The notes under the pieces are model-generated. The model was given only the letters and a program-made list of their open reading frames with translations. It was not told the origin of the DNA and did no database searches. Source: Stieleria maiorica (GTDB taxonomy: Bacteria; Planctomycetota; Planctomycetia; Pirellulales; Pirellulaceae). Taken from it: DNA of 64,000 bases. Shown here in pieces: positions 20,032 through 27,193 of the stretch. Position numbers and translations under genes: made by a program. The stretch's first letter is position 1. Every line of letters starts with the position of its first letter. The stretch is taken from NCBI RefSeq assembly GCF_008035925.1, contig NZ_CP036264.1, positions 271,774 to 335,773 of the forward strand. The letters run 5' to 3'.

Positions 20032-20754
20032 TTACCTGGCCAGCGTCCGCAGCATCGGTAAGAGATCTTTGTACAGATCATCTTGGGGATGGTGACCGCA
20101 GGAATCCGATCGCAGCACAAAGTCTCGATCGATCAAATGAAACCCGGGGATCATTTCATACGTCTTTTGGCTGAGCATCGATGGATCGCCTCGGAGCACG
20201 ATTTGGTTGGCATCGCGGTCCAGTTGAAAGTGTTCGGCCCAGTCGGCGACTTCCGCCTGGGTCGGTGCCGAGACAGATTTTCCGTACAGCAGGACTTGCA
20301 CGAACACGACGTCCTCGCTGCCGAGCGTGACCCCGGCGTATTCTTGCGCGTAGTGTTCGATCGATTCCAGACCCGGCTGGACCCGAAAGCTGCCGAACGC
20401 GCCATGTTGTTTGCCACCCGAAAACGCCTGGCATCCCTCACAGGGAATCGCCGCGTATTCGACCAAGATGACCTTGCCCGCGAAGTCTGACAGTTGGACG
20501 GTTTGGCCGGTCTGGTCGGTCAAAACCAGATCGGGGAATTCGTTGCCGCGCACCGGAGGCCAATCGCCGAGGACCACCGGATCGGCCGACCGCAAACCGA
20601 CAGCCGACGTCAAATCGATCGGCAGCTGATTGATCGCGCGGTCGACGAGCGGTCGCGGCAGGTTCCCCGTCGCCTTGAGTGCCGCCAAGGCGATCGGGAT
20701 CAGCAGAATCGTGCCAACGACAATCGTCAAAACCGATTTGATCAAGCGAACCAT
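20032..20754 (-). CDS. Membrane-anchored thioredoxin-fold (redoxin-like) protein
   Basis: This encodes 240 residues. Residues of about 5-28 form an N-terminal membrane anchor (IKSVLTIVVGTILLIPIALA). The rest is a thioredoxin-like fold: FPDLVLTDQTGQTVQLSDF followed by GKVILVEYAAIPCEGCQAF, where CEGC sits where the CxxC active site of TlpA/AhpC-TSA redoxins is expected. A late strand with GFHLIDRDFVLRSD matches the last strands of that fold. The likely role is thiol-disulfide exchange or peroxide handling at the outer face of the membrane. The canonical cis-Pro is not obvious, so catalytic competence is uncertain. It is separated from both neighbours by repeat-rich DNA and looks monocistronic. 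Confidence 0.75.
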   Translation of the reverse strand: MVRLIKSVLTIVVGTILLIPIALAALKATGNLPRPLVDRAINQLPIDLTSAVGLRSADPVVLGDWPPVRGNEFPDLVLTDQTGQTVQLSDFAGKVILVEYAAIPCEGCQAFSGGKQHGAFGSFRVQPGLESIEHYAQEYAGVTLGSEDVVFVQVLLYGKSVSAPTQAEVADWAEHFQLDRDANQIVLRGDPSMLSQKTYEMIPGFHLIDRDFVLRSDSCGHHPQDDLYKDLLPMLRTLAR

Positions 20755-21087
20755 CGAAGCCGTTCTCCATTCAGGGGGCGTGCATGCAGCGTCATCAACC
20801 GTACGTCACCGTTAGCCGGCGTCCATGGTCGCCTGCGGGGTACCTGACCCGAATGGCACGGGCTTCGTACCTGACCCCTTTTCCGCTCGACGTGAGCCTG
20901 GGAACGACGCGTTTCATGGCATTTCGCGGTGGATCGCCACGTGCGGAGCGCCGGACGGGCCTAAGAAAACTTTTCGAAAATCGTTCAGGGGTATGGCGGG
21001 ACGCGACGCAGGTGTCTGGTGAAGGCCGACAACATCGGCCACCGACATCAATCAAGCTCGCTAACCCCCGCTACCTGGAACAGACCC
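20755..21087. other. Intergenic region with TACCTGACCC inverted motif
   Basis: No gene is seen. Around 20838-20880 the motif TACCTGACCC appears twice around ATGGCACGGGCTTCG, which recalls the ends of the IS4-type element at 36.2 kb (GGGTCAGG). The region separates divergent genes and so should hold both promoters; I cannot point to clear boxes. Confidence 0.4.
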
Positions 21088-21699
21088 ATGAAACGCTTCG
21101 CAACCACCTTCGTCATCGTCGCTCTGACCACCTTCGCCGCATTGACCGGCACGGACGCCAACGCCCAAGTGTCCGCGTCCAGCTATTCGACCGGCGGCAC
21201 CGCGATTTCGAGTGCCTACGGTCGCGGCAACACGCGATTGAACTCGTCCGCCTACGCCAGCGGCGGCGGCTACGCCCGATCGACGATGACCGGCCGCGGA
21301 GTCAACGGCGGTTTCGCCAGCGGCAACAGCCGAGCGGTTTCGCACGGCGGCGTGGCGATCAGCAACGGAAACTCCTCGGCCAACGGCTGGGGCGCCCGAT
21401 CGCACTCCAACAGTTACGCTCGCACCGTCGGCGGATTCGCCCGCAGCAACAGCAATGCGGTGGCCAACGGCAACTGGGCCGACGCCCGCTCGAACGCTGT
21501 GACGCGAACCTGGGGCACCTACGGAAGTTCGTCCTCCGAAGCGATCGACAACCGCCAAACCGGCTATCCCGTATATCCGACCAACACGCCGGGCTACACC
21601 AGCGGCAACTACGGCGGCGGAACCTCGGCAACGGTCTACCAGTCCTCGACGCCGCGAAAAACGATCTTCCGCAGCCGCAGCGTGCGACGCGGTTGGTGA
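21088..21699 (+). CDS. Secreted low-complexity Ser/Asn/Gly/Ala/Tyr-rich protein
   Basis: This encodes 203 residues starting at the ATG that begins MKRFATTFVIVALTTFAAL; an open frame extends 23 codons upstream, but that start would bury the signal peptide. Cleavage is likely after ANA before QVSASS. The mature part is repetitive and nearly free of charge, with recurring SNSYA, GNSRAVS, GGFARSNSN units and Tyr-containing NYGGG and GYTSG near the C-terminus, ending in a basic RSRSVRRGW tail. Such composition suits a surface, stalk or extracellular matrix protein, but no family is recognised. A strong hairpin terminator follows at 21728, so it is transcribed apart from the graspetide-like operon that comes next. 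Confidence 0.7.
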   Translation: MKRFATTFVIVALTTFAALTGTDANAQVSASSYSTGGTAISSAYGRGNTRLNSSAYASGGGYARSTMTGRGVNGGFASGNSRAVSHGGVAISNGNSSANGWGARSHSNSYARTVGGFARSNSNAVANGNWADARSNAVTRTWGTYGSSSSEAIDNRQTGYPVYPTNTPGYTSGNYGGGTSATVYQSSTPRKTIFRSRSVRRGW

Positions 21700-21727
21700 G
21701 CGGCGGAGCCGATCCCAATCCCTGACC

Positions 21728-21758
21728 CCTCGCACCGACTTCGGTGCGAGGTTTGTTT
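21728..21758 (+). terminator. Rho-independent terminator after the low-complexity secreted protein
   Basis: A perfect 10-bp stem CCTCGCACCG / CGGTGCGAGG closes a tetraloop-like ACTT and is followed by TTTGTTT. It lies 29 bp after the stop codon, which is the expected position for termination of that gene. Confidence 0.8.
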
Positions 21759-21818
21759 GATCTGACACTTTTCCTATGCGAACCTAAACTAGTATTCCAG
21801 CGCAGCTCGGTTTTCGGG

Positions 21819-21884
21819 TAGTGGACGAGGCGACGAGTCCATCCGAATGGCGAACTGCCTGGACTCCTCGCGTCGTCCACTACT
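21819..21884. repeat. Palindromic intergenic repeat, family B copy 2
   Basis: The arms GTAGTGGACGA and TCGTCCACTAC match copy 1 at 170-237 in inverted order. The element ends 19 bp before the ATG of the graspetide-like precursor, so it would fall in or just before its 5' leader and may form a hairpin there. Confidence 0.75.
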
Positions 21885-21903
21885 GCTTACCCCCGGATCT
21901 GCT

Positions 21904-22644
21904 ATGTCGAAATCCAATCCCAACACCGATCCGGCCGTGGACGAAATCGTCCGGCAAGCCCTTCAGGGTGACGTCCCTCGTCGCGATTTTCTGCGTCGGC
22001 TGGTCGTCGCCGGACTGTCATCGGCGGCGGCCTACCGCGTGCTCGATGAAACCACGGCCTCGGCACAATCCGGCGGATCGGGGCGGATCACCACCTTTGC
22101 CATTGGCGAAGAAGGCACCGCGCCCCATCCGCCTGCGCAAAAACCTTCGCCGAACCCTCCGATGACGACGAAAGCCGTCGGTGAGGAATCACAGCGGCCG
22201 CCGGCCAACCAAATCACGACCTATGCCGTCGGCGAGGAATCCACCACGCCGCCGTCCCAGCAGATCACGACCCATGCGGTCGGCGAAGAATCGACGCGGC
22301 CGCCGAAGAACCAGATCACCACCTACGCCGTCGGTGAAGAATCGACAAAACCCCCGACAACGTTGTCCTACGGACTGGGGGAAGACGGGCGGCGCGCGAC
22401 GACGTTGGCCGTGGGCGAAGAAGGCAAGCCGGCGACGCAACCGAAGCCCAACCCCACGACCAGCCGCAGCGGCGAAGAGTCCAAGATGACAACCATGGCG
22501 GTGGGCGAGGAATCCGGCGGAACTCCGAAACCCAGCACGCGAGCCTGGGGCGAAGAGGGATCGATCAAGCGGCCCCAGTTCAACGCGCCCTCGGGTCCGT
22601 TCAAATCCATCCCCCGACCGTGGAAGAACTTTCGTCGCTGGTGA
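21904..22644 (+). CDS. Candidate graspetide precursor with Tat-like leader and ten TTxxxGEE-type cores
   Basis: This encodes 246 residues from the ATG at MSKSNPNTDP; an upstream in-frame ATG at 21847 lies inside a palindromic repeat and is less likely. Residues 26-43 (RRDFLRRLVVAGLSSAAA) form a twin-arginine-type signal with a possible ASA cleavage site at 52-54. The rest is a tandem array of TTxxxGEE: TTFAIGEE (63-70), TTKAVGEE (88), TTYAVGEE (105), TTHAVGEE (122), TTYAVGEE (139), TTLAVGEE (166), TTSRSGEE (185), TTMAVGEE (196), plus two variants, LSYGLGED (154) and STRAWGEE (211). Pro-rich linkers separate them and the C-terminus is basic and aromatic. TTxxxxEE is the core consensus of plesiocin-type graspetides, in which Thr hydroxyls are esterified to Glu carboxylates. 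The ATP-grasp gene follows at once. Precursor status is inference from repeat plus neighbour. Confidence 0.85.
   Translation: MSKSNPNTDPAVDEIVRQALQGDVPRRDFLRRLVVAGLSSAAAYRVLDETTASAQSGGSGRITTFAIGEEGTAPHPPAQKPSPNPPMTTKAVGEESQRPPANQITTYAVGEESTTPPSQQITTHAVGEESTRPPKNQITTYAVGEESTKPPTTLSYGLGEDGRRATTLAVGEEGKPATQPKPNPTTSRSGEESKMTTMAVGEESGGTPKPSTRAWGEEGSIKRPQFNAPSGPFKSIPRPWKNFRRW
22087..22560 (+). repeat. Tandem core-repeat array inside the candidate precursor
   Basis: This in-gene array encodes ten units aligned on TTxxxGEE(S/G). Spacing between units is mostly 17 residues in the central four (starts at 88, 105, 122, 139), then irregular. The coding DNA of the units is similar but not identical, so the array is old and is kept at protein level. 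Position four after TT is Gly in every unit, and the residue after EE is Ser or Gly in all cases. Confidence 0.85.
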
Positions 22645-22652
22645 GTAAACCG

Positions 22653-23513
22653 ATGAACGCACGGAACATCGACCTGGTGATCGTCGGCGGTGAATCCGAC
22701 CCCAACACGCAACGCATCGTCGACCAGGCTCACTTGCGCGGCGTCGACTATTTTTTCTGGGACACCGATCGGCCCGCCGCACGGCAGATCGCCTGGGACT
22801 TTGAATCGCCGGAGATCGATTTCGGCGACGTGGCGTTGCGGCCGGCGGGGATGTTCTTGCGGTTCAACGTCTTCGATTCCGACGAAGTCCGAAATCATGC
22901 GGCGTACGACGTTGCCGAATCGTTCGCGCTGGCCTGGCCCCAAATTCGATTGCTCAACCGCAGCACGACCGGTGACGGTAACAACAAGTCACGCAATCTG
23001 GTCCGTGCCCGCGGTTGTGGGATGGTGATCCCGCAAACCACCGTCCTGGGTGAACTGTCGCCGCTTCACAACGTTCCTGATCCCGACGCCAAGATTATCA
23101 AACCGCTGTCCGGTGGCGACCACGCTTACATCGCCGCAGGCGTCATCGAGGATCCCGCGCGGCTTGCCGGGCTTGCGCCGCAATTCGTCCAAGAACGGCT
23201 CGAAGGCGAGAACCTGCGTGTCTTTTCGATCGGCGGCAAACTGCATGCGTTTCATTTGCAAACGACCCAAGTTGATTACCGAACCGATGACGACGTGGTC
23301 GTCCGCGCGATCGAGGTTCCCCAAGGAATCGTCGCATCGATTCATCGGCTGGTCGGGCAGATCGGATTCAATTATTGCGCGCTCGACTTTCGCTGTCGCA
23401 AGGGCTTTGACGACCCCGTGTTCCTGGAAATTAACTCGTTCCCGATGTTCGTGGCCTTTGACGACGCCTGTGAGAATCGGCTCGCGGACGCCATTTTGGA
23501 GTTTTTGGTCTAA
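22653..23513 (+). CDS. ATP-grasp ligase, candidate graspetide macrocyclase
   Basis: This encodes 286 residues. I chose the ATG at MNARNIDLVIVGGE because GGTGAG lies seven bases upstream; a GTG at 22641 that overlaps the precursor stop (GTGA) is a good alternative. The N-terminal Rossmann-like part (residues 5-60) is followed by LLNRSTTGDGNNKSRNLVRA (100-119) and IPQTTVLGE, matching the lead-in of RimK/MvdD-type ATP-grasp enzymes. ATP-binding Lys is probably in AKIIKPLSGG (146-155); QFVQERLEGENLRVFSIGGK (177-196) is the adenine-side strand pair; ALDFR (243-247) gives a DxR motif; FLEINSFPMF (257-266) supplies the metal-binding Glu and Asn. Canonical microviridin ligases have EINPNGQ there, so the NSFPMF ending is divergent. 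The predicted reaction is phosphorylation of core Glu carboxylates and attack by Thr/Ser hydroxyls in the cytoplasm. Substrate is inferred from the adjacent repeat protein. Confidence 0.85.
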   Translation: MNARNIDLVIVGGESDPNTQRIVDQAHLRGVDYFFWDTDRPAARQIAWDFESPEIDFGDVALRPAGMFLRFNVFDSDEVRNHAAYDVAESFALAWPQIRLLNRSTTGDGNNKSRNLVRARGCGMVIPQTTVLGELSPLHNVPDPDAKIIKPLSGGDHAYIAAGVIEDPARLAGLAPQFVQERLEGENLRVFSIGGKLHAFHLQTTQVDYRTDDDVVVRAIEVPQGIVASIHRLVGQIGFNYCALDFRCRKGFDDPVFLEINSFPMFVAFDDACENRLADAILEFLV

Positions 23514-23563
23514 AAGGGTACACTGCCGGCTGGCTTTTATCGCAACTTGCAAGGTCGGCAGCA

Positions 23564-24136
23564 ATGAATCAGCCCCAAAACGACGTCTCCGTGATGCTGC
23601 GCGAACTCGGACGCGGCAACGACTCGGTCAAAGAACAACTGTTCGAACAACTTCAAAGCGAGTTGCGGCAAATGGCGTCCGCGTTGATGCGACGTGAGCG
23701 GGGGGACCATACCTTGCAAGCCACCGCGCTGGTCAACGAAGCCTGCATTCGGTTGCTCGATTCCGATGCGATCGGCAACGCCACCGACCGGCGTTATTTC
23801 TTCGCCGCCGCCAACCGAGCGATGCGACAAATCCTGATCGACCACGCCCGGCGGCGCAACACGACCAAACGCGGCGGTGATTATCAACGCGGATCATTGG
23901 ATGTCGTGCTGGAGAATTTCGAAACCAGCAACGGATGTCGGTTTGAGGACCTGGAGGCGTCGCTGGAGGTGCTGGAAAAAGACTCGCCACGGCAACGCGA
24001 GGTCGTCGAGCTGCGGTTCTTCTCCGGATTGTCGATCCCCGAGACCGCCGAAGTCCTGGGCGTCAGCGAAGGGACCGTCGAACGCGATTGGCGATTGGCC
24101 CGTGCCAAGTTGTATCAGCAACTTCGTGAGGAGTAG
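23564..24136 (+). CDS. ECF-type RNA polymerase sigma factor (TIGR02999-like)
   Basis: This encodes 190 residues. Region 2 is visible as LRQMASALMRRERGDHTLQATALVNEACIR in two parts and RRYFFAAANRAMRQILIDHA (about 76-95), the hallmark of the planctomycete/acidobacterial ECF subfamily. Region 4 is the HTH SPRQREVVELRFFSGLSIPE with TAEVLGVSEGTVERDWRLAR. The gene lies 50 bp downstream of the ATP-grasp gene on the same strand, so it may be co-transcribed and control the peptide operon. No anti-sigma factor is adjacent. A palindrome follows the stop codon. Confidence 0.88.
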   Translation: MNQPQNDVSVMLRELGRGNDSVKEQLFEQLQSELRQMASALMRRERGDHTLQATALVNEACIRLLDSDAIGNATDRRYFFAAANRAMRQILIDHARRRNTTKRGGDYQRGSLDVVLENFETSNGCRFEDLEASLEVLEKDSPRQREVVELRFFSGLSIPETAEVLGVSEGTVERDWRLARAKLYQQLREE

Positions 24137-24142
24137 CTTCCG

Positions 24143-24181
24143 GGAACGAGGCACGCGCCTCGTTCCAAGGCTCCGCCTTGG
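24143..24181. repeat. Double hairpin after the ECF sigma gene
   Basis: GGAACGAGGC/GCCTCGTTCC is a perfect 10-bp stem, followed at once by CCAAGGC/GCCTTGG. A related block with GGCGGAGCC and GGGAACGAGGGA lies at 24230-24280. The pair looks like a REP-type element that may act as a terminator; there is no T-run. Confidence 0.55.
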
Positions 24182-24309
24182 AATGCACTTCCGGTGTGGC
24201 TCCTGCCACAGACAACGCGGGGAACCTGAGGCGGAGCCTCTGAGGAATCCCGTCCCCAGGCGGAGCCCGGGAACGAGGGATGGGATTCGGAACCGATTCA
24301 CCGCCCTGC

Positions 24310-25050
24310 CTAAAACAAATCGCCCTGCTTGGGTGGATCCTCCGGCGGTTCGATTCGTTCGACACACTCGGGGACGTCGTTCCGGGGGCTGTTGACGATC
24401 TTGGACACAGGAAACGCGGTCAGCAGATCATCGGGCGCCGGTCGCATCAGGTCGCCGAGCGAACTCGGATCGTCGAGGTCGGCATCGAGCCATGCCGCTT
24501 GGCCTTCGACATCCAGAATCACGGGCATGCGATCATGAATGGAGCGCGTCGTGTCGTTGGCCGCGGTGGTCAGGATCGTAAACGTTTCGATGGCCCGGTC
24601 GTCGCCACTGATCTTGCGATTGCGCTCCCACAATCCGGCCAACGCCAACACTCCGCCATCGGACCGCTCGATCAAATAAGGTTGCTTGCCGTCGGGCGTC
24701 TTCATCCATTCGTAATAGCCGTCAGCCGGGATTAAACAGCGGCGGCTTGCGAAGGCTTTTTTAAAGGACGGTTTCTCATGCGCGGTTTCGCTGCGCGCGT
24801 TGATCATCCGATTGCCGATCGCCAAATCATCGGCCCAGGGCGGAACCAGCCCCCAACGCAGCATCACCCACTGGCGCCGTGGGTCCTCGCCGGCACGGAT
24901 GCAGGACACGTTTTGTGTCGGTGCGATGTTGTACCGCGGGCCGGTTTCGTATTCAGCCGCTTTGGCGGCAACCTCGTCCTCGCTCCACAGCGGCAGGAAA
25001 GTCTGCGTCCAGGCGGCGGCGGGAGTGCGAAGGTTGATACGACCACACAC
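24310..25050 (-). CDS. yedK: SOS response-associated DNA-protein crosslink protein, YedK/HMCES family
   Basis: This encodes 246 residues. The Met is followed directly by Cys2, the residue that forms a thiazolidine link to abasic sites after Met removal. Other family marks are present: CGRINLRTP, RYNIAPTQNV, MLRWGLVPPWADD, NARSETAHEKPSF, RRCLIPADGYYEW with the catalytic Glu, LAGLWERN, FTILTTAAND, and IHDRMPVIL with the active-site His. The protein shields abasic sites in single-stranded DNA at stalled forks. The length matches the family. It is convergent with the ECF sigma gene and separated from it by a palindrome. The C-terminal tail after residue 225 is Pro/acidic and not conserved. Confidence 0.95.
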   Translation of the reverse strand: MCGRINLRTPAAAWTQTFLPLWSEDEVAAKAAEYETGPRYNIAPTQNVSCIRAGEDPRRQWVMLRWGLVPPWADDLAIGNRMINARSETAHEKPSFKKAFASRRCLIPADGYYEWMKTPDGKQPYLIERSDGGVLALAGLWERNRKISGDDRAIETFTILTTAANDTTRSIHDRMPVILDVEGQAAWLDADLDDPSSLGDLMRPAPDDLLTAFPVSKIVNSPRNDVPECVERIEPPEDPPKQGDLF

Positions 25051-25599
25051 GATCAGGGACCTTGATGGAGGAAGACACGAACGGCAACGTGCGACGTTCT
25101 TTCCAGGGCGTCGCGCAACGTTGAACGACGTCCTGTTCAGGACGTCGTGGCGAGCCGTTGACGACGACCGCCCGGAAGGGCCGTCGTACCGTTTTGCTGC
25201 GACGACCGCATGGAAAGGCTGAGGTACGTGCAGCGTCAGTGTAGCAATTTGCGTGTTGCAAAATGCAGCGCGTGCGGCAACGTTTACGGCCCGCCTGGAG
25301 CGGCGGATCGACCCGAGTGAACGCCGATCGCGGCCCTGTCATGCCGGAAAATCCAGGAAAACTGGCGGCCGACGCCGCCTCCAGCGCCGACCGCCTGGCC
25401 GTCGTTCATCCCCTGGGGAAGGGTTGTTCGGGGCCGGTGGAAAGCAAAAGCAAACGCAATGCCAAACGCCACCTGAGACATTTCACGTCGAGGCACTACA
25501 ATCCTGGCGGAAAACCATTGGAATGCTCGAGCGGCATCGCGCCAATTCGGACCGTAGAATTGGCTAATCGCTGATTCCCCAGACAGGACCCCGTAGCCC
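25051..25599. other. Intergenic region, repeat-bearing, no convincing gene
   Basis: This 549-bp stretch lies between the divergent yedK-like and trkH genes. The left third carries a family-D repeat (25123-25189) with an additional half copy at about 25091-25114. Two overlapping plus-strand open frames of about 100 codons (25253-25574) have Arg-rich composition and no ribosome-binding site, so I do not call them. The right part should hold the trkH promoter. Confidence 0.5.
25123..25189. repeat. Palindromic intergenic repeat, family D copy 2
   Basis: GAACGACGTCCTGTTCAGGA followed by CGTCGTGG, then GACGACCGCCCGGAAGGGCC and GTCGTACC. The block GCCCGGAAGGGCC and its flanks are the same as in copy 1 at 6991-7056. 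Confidence 0.7.
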
Positions 25600-27189
25600 T
25601 TGAATTTTCGACTTCTCAGCCGTGTGCTCGGCATCATTTGTCTGCTGATCGGCGGATCGATGAGCTTCAGTTTGCCGTTTGCGTTTCCCGTTTTGGCCAA
25701 CCGAACGCACTTGCCGGCGGCCGAAGCGATGGAGCGTGATGGCATTCGCGGTTTGGTGTTGAGCATGGCGATCAGCATGTTGATCGGGGCCGTGTTGTTG
25801 GTCAGCGGGCGTGGCAACCGCGGCAAACCGCTGTTTCGCAAAGAAGCCATGGCCGTCGTCGGGCTCAGTTGGGTGATGGCGACCGTCTTGGGTGCCTTGC
25901 CCTACTATTTGAGCGGCACCGAAATCGCCGCCGATCAACCGATCACGTTTATCGAGGCGATGTTCGAATCACAGTCGGGGTTCAGCACGACCGGAGCGAC
26001 GGTGTTGACGGACCTTGAGAACCCGACCGCCGTTCCTCACTGCATCTTGTTCTGGCGCAGTTGGACGCACTTCTTGGGCGGATTGGGGATCGTCGTCTTG
26101 TTCGTTGCGATTCTCGGTCAAGGATCGGCGGGCAAAGCGATGGTCCGCGCCGAAATGCCGGGGCCGAGCAAAGAAGGCAGCATGCCCCGGATGCAGCACA
26201 CCGCACTGGTGTTCGCCGGCATCTACTGCGGTTTGAACGCAATCCTGACGGTCATCTACATGGCGGAAGGCATGACGCTGTTCGACGGACTGTGCCACGC
26301 CTTCGGAACCATGGCGACCGGCGGCTTCAGCACGTACAACCGATCGCTGGGAGGATTCGACAGTCCGCTGATCGAATACACCACGATCGTATTCATGATC
26401 CTGGCGGGGACCAATTTCACGCTGCTGTATTTGGCCCTGGTCGGAGGCCCACGTCGGTTGATCGAAGACGTCGAATTTCAGACCTTTGTCGGGATCATCG
26501 CCGGGCTGAGCGGTTGCATCCTGTTCTTCGGGATGCGTGCCGGGGACGTCGGATTTGAATCGCTGGGACAGGGATTTCGTAACGGCCTGTTTCAAGTCGT
26601 CTCGGTGATGACGACGACCGGCTACGGAACGGCGGACTTTGATCGTTGGAACAACTTTGCCCGCGGCAGCCTGCTCGTGCTGATGTTCATCGGCGGATGT
26701 GCCGGCAGCACCGGTGGCGGCATGAAGGTGATCCGCCACGTGTTGTTCTACAAAATCCTGCTCCGCGAAATCGAGCTGTCGTATCGCCCCCGCGTCGTCC
26801 GACTGGTTCGCATCGGCGGCACGACCGCCGACGACCCCGCCATGCTCCGCGGGATCATGGTCTACTTCTGTTTGATCCTCGGGATCTTCATCGCGTCTTG
26901 GATGTTGTTGGTCACGTTCGAACCGAGTTCCACGTGGGGATACAACGGCGACGTGTCCGTCGCCGCGGAAGACAACACGCTGGACGAAAAACTGTTGGAC
27001 TGTGCCAGCGCCGTCGCCGCCACGCTCAACAACATCGGCCCCGGACTGGGTGTCGTCGGGGCGACACAGAACTACGCCGGATTCAGCCAGGGCGCGAAGT
27101 TCCTGTTCGTCTGGCTGATGCTGCTCGGACGCGTCGAAGTCTTCAGCGTGTTGGTGTTGATCTTTCCGACGTTTTGGCGCCGGACCTGA
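25600..27189 (+). CDS. trkH: TrkH-family potassium uptake membrane protein
   Basis: This encodes 529 residues beginning at a TTG codon; no in-frame ATG exists near the first membrane helix, which starts at residue 5. Four pore loops with selectivity-filter segments are visible: [11 protein letters not shown] (about 128), [11 protein letters not shown] (about 233), [11 protein letters not shown] (about 340) and [12 protein letters not shown] (about 480). Ten or so membrane helices separate them. This is the channel-like subunit of a Trk/Ktr potassium transporter. The cytosolic NAD/ATP-binding partner TrkA is not next to it, so it must be encoded elsewhere. The gene ends four bases before the end of deoC on the other strand. 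Confidence 0.95.
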   Translation: MNFRLLSRVLGIICLLIGGSMSFSLPFAFPVLANRTHLPAAEAMERDGIRGLVLSMAISMLIGAVLLVSGRGNRGKPLFRKEAMAVVGLSWVMATVLGALPYYLSGTEIAADQPITFIEAMFESQSGFSTTGATVLTDLENPTAVPHCILFWRSWTHFLGGLGIVVLFVAILGQGSAGKAMVRAEMPGPSKEGSMPRMQHTALVFAGIYCGLNAILTVIYMAEGMTLFDGLCHAFGTMATGGFSTYNRSLGGFDSPLIEYTTIVFMILAGTNFTLLYLALVGGPRRLIEDVEFQTFVGIIAGLSGCILFFGMRAGDVGFESLGQGFRNGLFQVVSVMTTTGYGTADFDRWNNFARGSLLVLMFIGGCAGSTGGGMKVIRHVLFYKILLREIELSYRPRVVRLVRIGGTTADDPAMLRGIMVYFCLILGIFIASWMLLVTFEPSSTWGYNGDVSVAAEDNTLDEKLLDCASAVAATLNNIGPGLGVVGATQNYAGFSQGAKFLFVWLMLLGRVEVFSVLVLIFPTFWRRT

Positions 27190-27193
27190 CCGT

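Noticed and set aside
21904-22644. Reading the TTxxxGEE protein as an ordinary Tat-exported repeat protein, such as a structural surface protein
   Set aside because: Possible, but the immediate ATP-grasp neighbour and the exact match to a known macrocyclisation core make the peptide-precursor reading better.
25253-25574. Two overlapping open frames of about 100 codons upstream of trkH
   Set aside because: Arg/Pro-rich composition typical of shadow frames in GC-rich DNA and no start signal.
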